NCBI GenBank assembly: GCA_009692685.1
Contig: SHYS01000001.1
Location: 248,001-312,000, forward strand
Reading direction: 5' to 3'
Source of the DNA: Dehalococcoidia bacterium
GTDB taxonomy: Bacteria > Chloroflexota > Dehalococcoidia > UBA2979
Length of the DNA stretch: 64,000 bases
The notes beneath the pieces are model-generated. The model was not told the origin of the DNA. It saw only the letters and a program-made list of their open reading frames with translations, and ran no database searches. The position numbers and the translations under genes were made by a program. Positions 36,286 to 44,872 of this stretch are shown piece by piece; the stretch's first letter is position 1, and the number at the start of each line of letters is the position of its first letter.

Positions 36286-38865
36286 CTACTCCCCCGGCGT
36301 ATAACCCAGCACCGAGGGCGGGTAGGTGGTGCCGACCTGGCCGGAGGCGATGAGGGCAGCGTACTCGGATGCGGAGCAGCCGAGGATGTCGCGGAAGACG
36401 TAGTCGTTGTCCTGGCCGAGCATGACCGGGCCTCGACGGATGGCGTTCGGGGTGGCGGCCATCTTCCAGAACATGCCGGGGTACCACTGCCAGCCGACGG
36501 ATTCCTGGCTGATGTACTCGAAAAAGCCGCGCGCCTGCAGGTGCGGACTGTGGAAGCGCTCCGCGGCCGAGAGCAGCGGGCCCGCGGTGACGCCGGCCGC
36601 CTGGAGACGGTGGAAGAGCCAGAACTTGTCGTACTGCCTCGTGAGCTCGCCGATAGCGGCGTCGAGGGGTGCGAGGTTGGCGAGTCGCGCCCCGCAGGTG
36701 GCGAACCGTGGGTCCGAGGTGAGTGCCCTCGCGCCCTCGCGCCCACACAGCACCTCGCAGAGCGCGGCGAATTCAGCGTCGGTGCCGACATCGATGGCGA
36801 TCCACTGCTCGAGGCCGTCGCGCGACGGGTGCGCGGGATAGGCCTGGTGCGGCGCGTGAGTGCGATGGCGGTTGCCCTGTGGTCCGGGGTCGTTGCCGTT
36901 CATGGTCCATTCGAGGATCTGCTCGCCGAGGAGCGGGAGGAAGTTCTCCGCCTGCGAGAGCTCGATGAGCTGGCCCTCGCCTGTGCGAGCGCGGTGGCGG
37001 AGCGCCATCGAGACGGCGAAGGCGCCCTGGATGCCGGCGACGGCGTCGCCGGTGTAGACGTCGCCGCACTCATCGGGGGTGCCGTCCGGGTACCCGCGCA
37101 GGTAGTGGTGGCCGATCATGCCCTCGATGTGCGTGCCGAGGGCGCGGTAGTTCTTGTAGGGCCCGGAGAGCCCGAAGGCGGGCATGCGAATCATGATCAG
37201 CTTCGGGTTGTAGGCGAGCAGCTCCTCGTAGGTGATGTGCGCCTTCTCGATGGTCTCGGGGACGTTGTTCTCGATGAGGACATCGGACTTCGCGATCAGG
37301 CGGCAGAACAGCTCGCGGCCCTCGGGGGTGGTGATGTCTGCTGTCATCGAGAGCTTGTTGCGGGCGTGCGAGTTGAAGCCGGAGTTGCGGTTCCATGGGT
37401 CGAGGGCCGGGTCGTACTCGGGGAAGGAGCCACCGGCGGCGAGGCCCTGAGTACCGATGGCGGCCTGCTGCGCCAGCGTGGTGCGGCGCTCGGCTCCGCG
37501 TGTCGACGGCTGGACGCGCGTAATCGGCTCAACGCGGATGACCTCGGCGCCCCAGTCCGCCATCAGCTGGGCGCCGTAGGGCCCGGCCCAGACGACGGTG
37601 ACATCGACGACGCGAACGCCCTCGAGGGGGAGGCGTGGAGGGCCGGCGGGGGCCGGGGAGGTTGGTGCAGGTGTGTGGCGTGCGGTCTCGGCAGGGCGTG
37701 TCGCTTCAGCCAGTACGGCGGCGGTGTGTTCGCCGAGGAGCGGCGCGCGTTGCCCAGGCGGTCGAGGGGTGGCGCCCATAATGAAGGGGCGTCCGGGGTA
37801 CTCTGCGGGTCCGGTGTGGGGGTGATCGATGGTTTCCCACGCACCGCGCCCGCGGTAGTGGGGGTCCTCGACGAGGTCCTTTGGAGTGTTGATGGCGCCG
37901 GCGAGGGACTGGGCCTGCTCCTGTGACTCGCGTACGGCGTCTGCCTTGGTGCGCTGCATGAGCCAGCCGAGGTAGGTCGCCTCGATGTCGGCGACGAGTT
38001 CGGGGTCGACAAGGTTCGCGGGGACCAGGAGACGCGGGTCCTCGGCGAGTTCGGGGCGGCCGATCATCCTGAGGAAGGCGGGGAGGCGACGGTTGCCGGC
38101 GGCGGCGATGTTGACCCAGCCATCGAGGCAAGGTCGGGCGCCACTGGCGAGCGTGCCGCCAGCTGCATAACGCCGCGGCTCGATGCCGCTGTAGGCGTGG
38201 TTGGCGACGTAAGGTGCGGCGCGGTCGCGCGAGCCTGCCTGCGTGTCATAAATCGAGACATCGATGTGGTCGCCCTGACCAGTCGCCTCCTGGCGGAGGA
38301 ACGCCATCGTCGCCGCGAGGGCGGCGACGGCGCCCGCCTGGTACTCCGAGAGCGGGCTGGCGCCGCCGAGCTTGAGTGGCTCGCGCGAGTCGCTGCCGGT
38401 CCAGAACATGGGGCCTGCCATGCCCTGCGCCACGATGTCGGAGAGCCGGTAGCCGAGGTAAGGGCTGAACTGCCCCCAGGGCGTGATCGAGACGAGGATG
38501 ACGCCGGGGCGCGCTGCCTCGAGGTCCGCGTAGCCGAGCCCGTTGGCGGCGAGGCGGCCGGGCTCGAAGTCCTCGAAGACCATGTCGTGCTGGGTCGCCA
38601 GCGCGCGCAGGGCATCTCGCGAGGTCGGGTCGGCGAGATCGAGGATGGCGCTGCGCTTGTTGGTGTTGAGGTGCAGGAAGCGGATGGAACCCTCGACGTG
38701 GGGCTCGTCGTGGAAGAACGGGGCAGTGTGGCGAGCGGGGTCGCCGCCCGGGGGCTCGATCTTGGTCACCCGGGCACCGAAGTCGGCGAGGAGCTTGGTG
38801 GCGTAGGGCCCGGCGACGTTGGTAGTGAGATCGAGGACGCGAAGTCCCTCGAGTGGCCCGGCCAT
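36286..38865 (-). CDS. Fused double CaiB/BaiF family class III CoA-transferase
   Basis: An 859-residue protein made of two CaiB/BaiF units joined by a Pro/Ala-rich linker. Unit 1 (about residues 1-385) begins GLRVLDLTTNVAGPYATKLLADFGA and contains GAARVTKIEPPGGDPAR-like and EATGQGDHIDVSIYDTQ. Unit 2 (about 405-859) begins GVRVVDVTVVWAGPYGAQLMADWGA and contains GEGQLIELSQAENFLPLLG. Each normally carries one active-site Asp. ATG 38865 has GGAGGG close upstream; a further 104 codons of open frame are not family-like. Substrate unknown; likely transfers CoA between carboxylic acids. Confidence 0.9.
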   Translation of the reverse strand: MAGPLEGLRVLDLTTNVAGPYATKLLADFGARVTKIEPPGGDPARHTAPFFHDEPHVEGSIRFLHLNTNKRSAILDLADPTSRDALRALATQHDMVFEDFEPGRLAANGLGYADLEAARPGVILVSITPWGQFSPYLGYRLSDIVAQGMAGPMFWTGSDSREPLKLGGASPLSEYQAGAVAALAATMAFLRQEATGQGDHIDVSIYDTQAGSRDRAAPYVANHAYSGIEPRRYAAGGTLASGARPCLDGWVNIAAAGNRRLPAFLRMIGRPELAEDPRLLVPANLVDPELVADIEATYLGWLMQRTKADAVRESQEQAQSLAGAINTPKDLVEDPHYRGRGAWETIDHPHTGPAEYPGRPFIMGATPRPPGQRAPLLGEHTAAVLAEATRPAETARHTPAPTSPAPAGPPRLPLEGVRVVDVTVVWAGPYGAQLMADWGAEVIRVEPITRVQPSTRGAERRTTLAQQAAIGTQGLAAGGSFPEYDPALDPWNRNSGFNSHARNKLSMTADITTPEGRELFCRLIAKSDVLIENNVPETIEKAHITYEELLAYNPKLIMIRMPAFGLSGPYKNYRALGTHIEGMIGHHYLRGYPDGTPDECGDVYTGDAVAGIQGAFAVSMALRHRARTGEGQLIELSQAENFLPLLGEQILEWTMNGNDPGPQGNRHRTHAPHQAYPAHPSRDGLEQWIAIDVGTDAEFAALCEVLCGREGARALTSDPRFATCGARLANLAPLDAAIGELTRQYDKFWLFHRLQAAGVTAGPLLSAAERFHSPHLQARGFFEYISQESVGWQWYPGMFWKMAATPNAIRRGPVMLGQDNDYVFRDILGCSASEYAALIASGQVGTTYPPSVLGYTPGE

Positions 38866-38911
38866 AGCACCCTCCTGAGCAGCGTGAACGGGCGCCATCA
38901 TAGCGGGGCGT

Positions 38912-39850
38912 TTACAGGAGGGGAGATGCCGCCTCGAGGTTGCCGTGCTGGTCGACGTCGCGCGCAGCGATGAGGCGCACGAAGGGGGCGGCTGGCGGCG
39001 CCGCGGAGGTGCGAGAGCCGGGGCTGCGGGCGGGTGTCGGCGTCGCGAGGCTATCGAAGAAACGCTGCCAGGCCGGACCGTCGTCCGGCGTGATCGTGCT
39101 GAGGAAGAGTGCGCCCGCCACGGTGCCGCAGAGGAAGAGGGTCTGCAGGGCCGCCCAGATCCAGGGGCCGACACCAAGGGTGAGCGGGCCCCAGCCCGGG
39201 GGACGCTGGCTGGCGCCGCCGTTGAGGACGGGATCCGGCACGCGGACGACGTAGACCTGAGCCAGCTTGTCGTGCCATGCCTGCTTCTGCGGGTCCCACA
39301 CCACCCAGAAGTACCCGAGGAGGAACGGGAGCGCGCTCAGCAGCCGGGTGAAGATCCTCGCGAGGCCGTGCACGGTACCGGGCGGGTGGCCGTCACGCCG
39401 GATGACGCGCAGGCCGAACGTCGCCTTGCCGGGCGTCCAGCCATACGCTTCGAGGACGGCCTGCGCGACGCCGGCCACCAGCGAGTACACGGCTAGGTAG
39501 ACCAGCAGGTGGTCCATGGTCTGCGCGAGTGCGTCGTAGAACTCGGGGGTCGGAGGAGCGCCGGGCTCGAGGGTGGGAAACGAATTGCCGGCTGGAACGT
39601 TGAAGATCGTAGAAAGCGGCCACGACACGAATTGCCAGAAGACCCAGTCGACGAAGAAAGCGCCGGCGCGGCGCCAGAACGAGGCGAGCTCGTAGCGGGT
39701 GCCGGCGAGTTCGATGGTGGGGGAGCAGTTCGACACGAGCGGACCGCTGGATGCGCCCACGACGGTGCCGCAGGCACTGCAGAAGCGTGCGCCAGCGGCC
39801 AGCGGCGTGCCGCATCGCGCGCAGAATTGCGCGGCAACCTCATTGAACAT
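38912..39850 (-). CDS. Zinc-ribbon/RDD-domain membrane protein
   Basis: A 312-residue protein. It starts with a double-CxxC zinc ribbon (FCARCGTPLAAGARFCSACG, near residues 9-28). The RDD domain follows: FWRRAGAFFVDWVFWQFVSW (near 58), YSLVAGVAQAVLEAYGWTPGKATFGLRVI (near 142) and FTRLLSALPFLLGYFWVVWDPQKQAWHDKLA (near 187), ending in further hydrophobic segments near 230-255 and a Pro/Ala tail. RDD proteins are integral membrane proteins thought to handle transport or lipids. ATG 39850. It is 46 bases upstream of the CaiB fusion, so they could be co-transcribed. Confidence 0.85.
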   Translation of the reverse strand: MFNEVAAQFCARCGTPLAAGARFCSACGTVVGASSGPLVSNCSPTIELAGTRYELASFWRRAGAFFVDWVFWQFVSWPLSTIFNVPAGNSFPTLEPGAPPTPEFYDALAQTMDHLLVYLAVYSLVAGVAQAVLEAYGWTPGKATFGLRVIRRDGHPPGTVHGLARIFTRLLSALPFLLGYFWVVWDPQKQAWHDKLAQVYVVRVPDPVLNGGASQRPPGWGPLTLGVGPWIWAALQTLFLCGTVAGALFLSTITPDDGPAWQRFFDSLATPTPARSPGSRTSAAPPAAPFVRLIAARDVDQHGNLEAASPLL

Positions 39851-39868
39851 GAGGAGACTGTAGCGAGG

Positions 39869-40915
39869 CTAGGCGGCGGCGCGCTGAGAGCGGACGGGGG
39901 CGGCAGCCGACGTGTCGCCTCGGACGAGGCGTGTGGCGTCCTCGACGGAGAGGGGGCGGGAGTAGAGGTAGCGCTGGGCGAGCTCGCCGCCGAGGGCGCC
40001 GAGGAGCCACTCCTGCTGTTCGCCCTCGACGCCCTCGGCGATGACGCTGAGGCCAAGGCCGCGGGCGAGCATGAACGTGGCGCGCATGACAGTGAACATG
40101 CGCTCGCTGCCGAGCATGCCGTCGACGAAGGAGCGGTCGATCTTCATCACGTCGAGGGGCAGGTTCGTGAGATGGCGGAGCGAGGAGTAGCCGGTGCAGA
40201 AGTCATCGATGGCGAGCCGGACGCCGAGGTCTTTCATCTCGTTGAGGCGGTCGACCATGACATCGATGTCGTCCACGAAGACGCTTTCGGTCACCTCGAT
40301 CTGCATGCGCTCCGGGGCAACACCCTGCTCCTCAAGGATGGCGCGGAGGCGTGGCACGTACTCGGGCTGCCGCAGTTCAACTGCGGAGGCGTTGACGGAG
40401 ACGTAGTGGGGAGCGGCACGTTCGCCCTGATCGACCCGCCAGAGACGGAGTTGCTTGGCGGCCGCCGCCTAGACGAATTGGCCGATCGCGATGATCTCGC
40501 CGGAGGCCGCGGCCTGCGAGATGAAATCGACGGGGCTGATCAGCCCGCGACGGTGGTACTGCCAGCGGACGAGGGCCTCAAAGGAGTGGAGGTTCCGGCC
40601 GGGCAGGCTGACGATCGGCTGGTACTGGACGAAGAGCTCACCGCGCGCGGCGGCGCCGATCAGGTCGTCGACCTGCGGGTCAGGAGCTGGGGCGGCACCC
40701 CTTGGCCGGAAGATCACGGGGGCGCGGCGCGGATTGCCCGAATGCGGCAACTGCTGCAGGCTCACGCGGAGTCCATCCCCCATGACCACAGAAGTTCTAT
40801 CGAAGCGATGGCAGTAACCCTCAGCCGGATCATCGGTCGTCGGTTCGTCGGGGAGGAGTGCTGGAGGCGCGATTTCTGACGATTCTGCGCAGAATCTGTC
40901 GACGGCCGCGATCAC
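39869..40915 (-). pseudogene. EAL-domain c-di-GMP phosphodiesterase interrupted by in-frame TAG
   Basis: The frame from about 40915 carries FVQYQPIVSL and EALVRWQYHRRGLISPVDF, reaches TAG 40469-40471, then continues in the same frame through NASAVELRQPEYV, IEVTESVFV, AIDDFCTGYSSLRHL, MKIDRSFV and IAEGVEGEQQ to TAG 39869. The TAG takes the place of a residue in the helix after IGQFV (relatives have a Leu or similar here). All the catalytic signatures of an active EAL domain are present: the E of EAL, the NxS, DD, K and the E of AEGVE. The start of the gene is uncertain (candidate GTG/ATG about 40780-40915). If the TAG is read through, the enzyme would be complete; otherwise it is split. Confidence 0.7.
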
Positions 40916-40993
40916 GAGCGCTCGAATTCGGGAACGGAGGTCTCGAGCGGGGAGTGGGCGCGGGGAGTCTGAGGGCGGAGTGCGGGGCTGGTC

Positions 40994-41422
40994 TCAGGCC
41001 TCCGGGCGCGCCTCGAGGGTCATCACGAAGGCGGCGCCGCGGGCACGGATGGTGTGGCGGGCGAGGCGGAACGCGGTCAGGCGGTCATCTGGCGAGCCTT
41101 CGGTAGTCGCGTGGTCGGCAAAGCTCCAGTGCTCGGTGGCTCTGGAGTGCGGGAATATGGGACATGTCTCCGCGGCCTAGTCGCAGACCGTGATGACGTA
41201 GCCATAGGTGGTATCGAGGAATTCGTCGAGATGCTTGGAGCGCGCGTGGGAGATATCAATGGTGAGTTCGTGCAGTACAAGCGTGGTGAGCGGGTGGACG
41301 ACCGTTGGATGCGTTCCCGCCGAGGCCACCTCGCAGTCGCGCCCACCGAGCAGGCGCAGCATCGCCTCCGCGAGCTGTGAGCGGGCTGAGTTGCCGGTAC
41401 AGAGGAAGGGGACGCGGTGCAA
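40994..41422 (-). pseudogene. Low-molecular-weight protein-tyrosine-phosphatase / ArsC-like gene, in-frame TAG
   Basis: TTG 41422 (GAAAGG upstream) begins LHRVPFLCTGNSARSQLAEAM, with the CxxxxxR phosphatase loop CTGNSAR. GTHPTVVHPLTTLVLHELTIDIS and YGYVITVCD follow, then TAG 41177-41179. In the same frame the protein continues AAETCPIFPHS and WSFADHATTEGSPDDRLTAF to TGA 40994. In arsenate reductase-type relatives, CDxAxExCP has N, Q or R at the TAG position, so a CAG to TAG change is plausible. The DP usually found near the end appears here as DH. If suppressed, the product would be a complete phosphatase. Confidence 0.7.
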
Positions 41423-41699
41423 CGAACGCCTTTCGCCAACGGGCGGGTGACACTGCCGTGCCCGGGACGAGAGGCCAACACCACAGCCATCAGGGTCGAT
41501 GTCGCGGGCTGGCCGGCACGGTGCGCGCTCGAGCTGGTGTGAGAGATGGTAGCCGGGGGCGGTGGCTTGTCGTGTCATGTATCAAGGGTGGCGTGCGGCG
41601 CCGGCGCGATGGTTGCCCGCCTGTAAACGCTATGTGAAATGGTGATTAACGCGGCGGGGCATGCGACACCGCCGGGGCGACGCTGCGAGGAGGCACGTT

Positions 41700-42944
41700 G
41701 TGACGAGCGAGATCCAGGTCACACTGGCGGACATTGAGGACGCCCGCGCGCGTATCGCCGGGCATGTGTGGCAGACGCCGCTGCTGGTCAGTGCCGCCCT
41801 CAGCGAAGTGGTGGGTCACAGGGCTTATCTCAAGTGCGAGAACCTGCAGCGCACCGGGTCATTCAAGGTCCGCGGGGCGCACAACATGCTGGCTGTGCGC
41901 GCGCCAGTGGCGGTGGTGACGGCGAGCGCAGGCAACCACGCACAGGGCGTCGCCCTCGCGAGTCGGGAGCGAGGCGTCCGCGCGACCGTTGTTATGCCGC
42001 AGACGGCGCCAATCGCGAAGCAGCGCGCGACGCTTGGGTACGGCGCGGAAGTGGCGCTCGTCGAGGGCGGGCTGGCCGAGGCGATTGAGCGGGCACGCGC
42101 GCTGGCGGAAGAGCATGGCTGGCTCTACCTGCCGCCCTTTGACGCCGTGGAGGTGGTCGCCGGCCAGGGCACTATTGGACTTGAATTGATCGAGGAACTT
42201 CCGGAGCTTACGACCGTGATTGTGCCGGCGGGCGGCGGCGGGTTGCTGGGCGGAATCGCCGTGGCGATCAAGTCAACGAGGCCAGACGTGCGGGTGGTGG
42301 GCGTGCAGAGCACGGCGATGCCCGGCCTGATCGCCTCGAGGGCGGCGGGCGCGCCGGTGGCCGTGCCGCGGGCACGGACGATCGCGGACGGCGTGGCGGT
42401 GGTGGGCCCTTCGACGCTGACGCAGGCGTTGATCGAGCGCTACGTGGACGAGCTGGTGGCGGTCTCGGAGTCGGACATCGCGAGCGCAGTGGTGTTCCTC
42501 GTCGAGCGAGCGCGGCTGGTGGTGGAAGGCGCGGGTGCGCTTGCGGTGGCCGCGTTGCGCGCCGGACTGGTGCGGCCGGGCGGGCCGACGATTGCGGTGA
42601 TCTCGGGCGGCAACATCGACGCGAGCCTGCTGGGGCGGCTGGTGCAGCGCGGCCTCGCGGTGGATGGTCGCCAGCGGCGCCTTACGATCGCGGCCGCGAA
42701 CGTGCCCGGGGAACTGGCACAGATCACGGCAGTGTGCAGCGCGGCGGGTGCGAACATCATCGAGGTGCAACACGACCTGACGCCGCCGGAGCTTCCTGTG
42801 GGCGTCGCGCGGATCACGCTCCGTCTGGAGGTAGCGAGTGCCGAGGCGTACGCGGCGCTCGAGGCGGGGTTCCTCGAGGCGGGCTTCATGCGCGGCACGA
42901 ACACTGATCTGTTGACCGCTGCTGCGGCGGAATCGAGGTTCTAG
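41700..42944 (+). CDS. ilvA: Threonine ammonia-lyase (threonine dehydratase) with C-terminal ACT domain
   Basis: A 414-residue PLP enzyme that deaminates threonine to 2-oxobutyrate, feeding isoleucine synthesis. GTG 41700 follows a GAGGAGG site. The PLP lysine is in NLQRTGSFKVRGAHNML (near residue 55), with ASAGNHAQGVALAS (near residue 80) and the phosphate loop PAGGGGLLGGIA (near residue 178). The C-terminal ACT domain begins near residue 325 (RRLTIAAANVPGELAQITAV) and would bind the feedback inhibitor. The short ACT-type form resembles TdcB/catabolic enzymes too, so biosynthetic versus catabolic cannot be separated with certainty. Full length. Confidence 0.93.
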   Translation: MTSEIQVTLADIEDARARIAGHVWQTPLLVSAALSEVVGHRAYLKCENLQRTGSFKVRGAHNMLAVRAPVAVVTASAGNHAQGVALASRERGVRATVVMPQTAPIAKQRATLGYGAEVALVEGGLAEAIERARALAEEHGWLYLPPFDAVEVVAGQGTIGLELIEELPELTTVIVPAGGGGLLGGIAVAIKSTRPDVRVVGVQSTAMPGLIASRAAGAPVAVPRARTIADGVAVVGPSTLTQALIERYVDELVAVSESDIASAVVFLVERARLVVEGAGALAVAALRAGLVRPGGPTIAVISGGNIDASLLGRLVQRGLAVDGRQRRLTIAAANVPGELAQITAVCSAAGANIIEVQHDLTPPELPVGVARITLRLEVASAEAYAALEAGFLEAGFMRGTNTDLLTAAAAESRF

Positions 42945-42960
42945 CGAAAGGAGCTGAGCG

Positions 42961-43395
42961 ATGGCGTGGACAGTGCTGGGCAGGAGCGTGGGGTAGCGCT
43001 ACACCACGCAGTTAATTGGTGACCGGCACTCGATCATTGCGAACGAGCCGACCCCCATGGGCGACGACCTGGGTCCATCGCCCTTCGAGTTGTTGTTATC
43101 GGCGTTGGGGGCGTGCACCTCGATGACGCTGCTGATACATGCACGCCGGAAGGGCTGGCCGCTGCGGGATGTCCAGGTGGAGCTGACTCATGACCGGGGC
43201 CACGCGACCGACTGCGCGACGTGCGAGGAAGACGACACGCGGATCGAGGTGATCCGACGGCACGTGGTGTTGGTGGGACCGCTCTTGCCTGAACAACGTG
43301 TGCGTCTGCAGGAGAACGCCACTCGGTGCCCGGTGCACATGACGCTAACAGCGCCGCCGAGGATTGAGGACACGTTCTCTGCGGAGAACACGTAG
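42961..43395 (+). pseudogene. OsmC-family peroxide-handling protein, in-frame TAG at codon 12
   Basis: ATG 42961 gives MAWTVLGRSVG, then TAG 42994-42996, then the same frame continues RYTTQLIGDRHSIIANEPTP, GPSPFELLLSALGACTSMTL and DDTRIEVIRRHVVLVG to RCPVHMTL. The two redox cysteines of OsmC/Ohr-like proteins, C of GACTSMT and C of RCPVHMT, are intact. It lies 17 bases after ilvA. The family reduces organic hydroperoxides. Either an amber readthrough or a later start (GTG/ATG 42997-43060) would be needed; there is no ribosome-binding site for a later start that I can see. Otherwise intact. Confidence 0.75.
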
Positions 43396-43494
43396 GGGAC
43401 GCCCCGATAGTGACGCCCGTTGCGACGCACCACGCTGGATCGACGGAATCGATACGCGATACGCGGTGATGGTGGCTCGCAGGGGAGGTGCATT

Positions 43495-43732
43495 GTGGAG
43501 AAGGATTACGCGCTGCGGGCGCTCATCGATGTGATGCGCGACAACGGTGCGGCTGATGGTCCACTCGTGGCGGCGATCTCGCGGGCGGAACGTCGAGCCG
43601 GTCTGGCGCGCGCGGGAGATCGACGAGGCCCAGCTCGACACGCTCCTGATGGAGCTGGCGGCCGAGGGCGGCCGGATCCAGCAGGCCGCGGAGACGATCG
43701 CCTCGTGGCGGGCCGAGCGCGCGAACTACTAG
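43495..43732 (+). pseudogene. Small helical protein, frameshifted
   Basis: GTG 43495 follows AGGGGAGG. The first part (MEKDYALRALIDVMRDNGAADGPLVAAISR) is a compact helix-turn-helix-like pair. A one-base shift near 43592, in CGCGGGCGG, moves the remaining sequence (EPVWRAREIDEAQLDTLLMEL and IQQAAETIASWRAERANY, to TAG 43730) to another frame. Combined, this would be a protein of about 79 residues of unknown function. Not recognised; the frame change is inferred from the continuity of coding character. Confidence 0.5.
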
Positions 43733-43738
43733 CGCTCG

Positions 43739-44608
43739 CTAGGCGACGGGGTCGACTTCGGCGTCGCTGTCGGTCATGCGCCGCGCGAATGCGCGGAACG
43801 CCTCGGCGGTCATGGGTCGCCCATACGCGTGACCCTGTAAGAAGTCGCAGCCGAGCTCACGCGCGAACTCGATCTCGAACAACGACTCAACGCGCTTTGC
43901 GGTGACGGTCAGGGAACGTGCGTGTGCAAGCTGAGCAGCGACGACAAGCTGATCTCTGGTCGCCTCGCTGTTGGTGTTGGCTCGAAGGTCGAGTTTGACG
44001 CCACGCAGCCCGGGCGTATCGATGATCTCAGCGGCACGATCGCTGCCCCAGAAGTCATCGATCACGATGCCCACATCGAGCGTGGCGAGCCGAGCGAGCG
44101 TGGCGGGCAGACCGGAGTCGCCATCGAGCAAGACTTGTTCGGGGATCTCCAGAAGCAGGCACCACGGTGGGAGCTGGCTGGTCGCGAGGGCCTCGCTTAC
44201 GGACGCGAGGGCGGCGATACCGTCGGCGAGCTGGGTGGCGGACAGATTCACTCCGAATGTCAACGAGCGGCGGCCTTCGATCTGGAAGTTACGTGCGAAC
44301 TCGCAGGCTGGGCCGACCACAGACCAGATCATCTGATCGAGGACGCTGGCGCGCATCACTTTGGACATGAATTGGCGAGCAGGAGCGGGCTCCGCGGCGC
44401 CCGGCAGGTCCCAGCTCAGCAGGGCCTCGGCGCCAATGAGCGCGCCAGACTCGAGGCTGAGCACAGGCTGGAAATGCATGTTGAACTCGCGCTGGAGCAA
44501 CCCGGTCGTCACTGACTCGGCGGTGCTGGCGCCGGGACTGAGGCGCTTAGCGGAGCCGCCCGCTCCGCCAAAGCTCCGGATCGCCTTGAACGGGTTTCGT
44601 AGCGCCAC
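43739..44608 (-). CDS. Degenerate EAL-domain protein, probably not catalytic
   Basis: GTG 44608 has GAGG upstream; the frame is open further, but without homology. The 289-residue protein has an N-terminal stretch (ALRNPFKAIRSFGGAGGSAKR) and an EAL fold: FNMHFQPVLSLESGALIGAEALLSW, GVNLSATQL, CLLLEIPEQVL, VIDDFWGSDRAAE, GVKLDLRAN and CDFLQGHAYGRPM. The catalytic features are eroded: the E.TE pair is LEIPEQ, DDFG is DDFW, and AEGVE has become TAKRVES. It therefore probably binds c-di-GMP or a partner rather than hydrolysing it. It sits beside the interrupted EAL gene and the CpaE gene, a setting of pilus or surface control. It converges with the small broken gene at 43495. Confidence 0.78.
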   Translation of the reverse strand: MALRNPFKAIRSFGGAGGSAKRLSPGASTAESVTTGLLQREFNMHFQPVLSLESGALIGAEALLSWDLPGAAEPAPARQFMSKVMRASVLDQMIWSVVGPACEFARNFQIEGRRSLTFGVNLSATQLADGIAALASVSEALATSQLPPWCLLLEIPEQVLLDGDSGLPATLARLATLDVGIVIDDFWGSDRAAEIIDTPGLRGVKLDLRANTNSEATRDQLVVAAQLAHARSLTVTAKRVESLFEIEFARELGCDFLQGHAYGRPMTAEAFRAFARRMTDSDAEVDPVA

Positions 44609-44872
44609 GTTCCACCTCAATGCGTGCCGGTATGCCGAACGGGCCCGGGTAGGCAAAGGGATTACCGACAGCACCGGGCGGGACAACAGGGAGCGCGCGG
44701 TGGTCCGCTTCGCGGGGCGTTCGAGGGCATTCAAGAGAAGGGGCGTGCGCTCCGATGATGGAGAGAGGCGATGGGGGCGGCTGTCAGCGCGCCCTCGAGA
44801 TATCGGCTCGATATGGACCACGCGGCTGCGGGGGCGGCTCGAGGGCCACGAAGCAGCCGGCAAGGCGGATGT

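Noticed and set aside
36196..37926. A 576-codon plus-strand frame opposite the double CaiB gene.
   Set aside because: It lies entirely on the antisense of a clearly homologous gene, with composition typical of a shadow frame.
40915..41100. A further small plus-strand gene.
   Set aside because: No start with a ribosome-binding site and no recognisable domain; the minus-strand genes explain the region.
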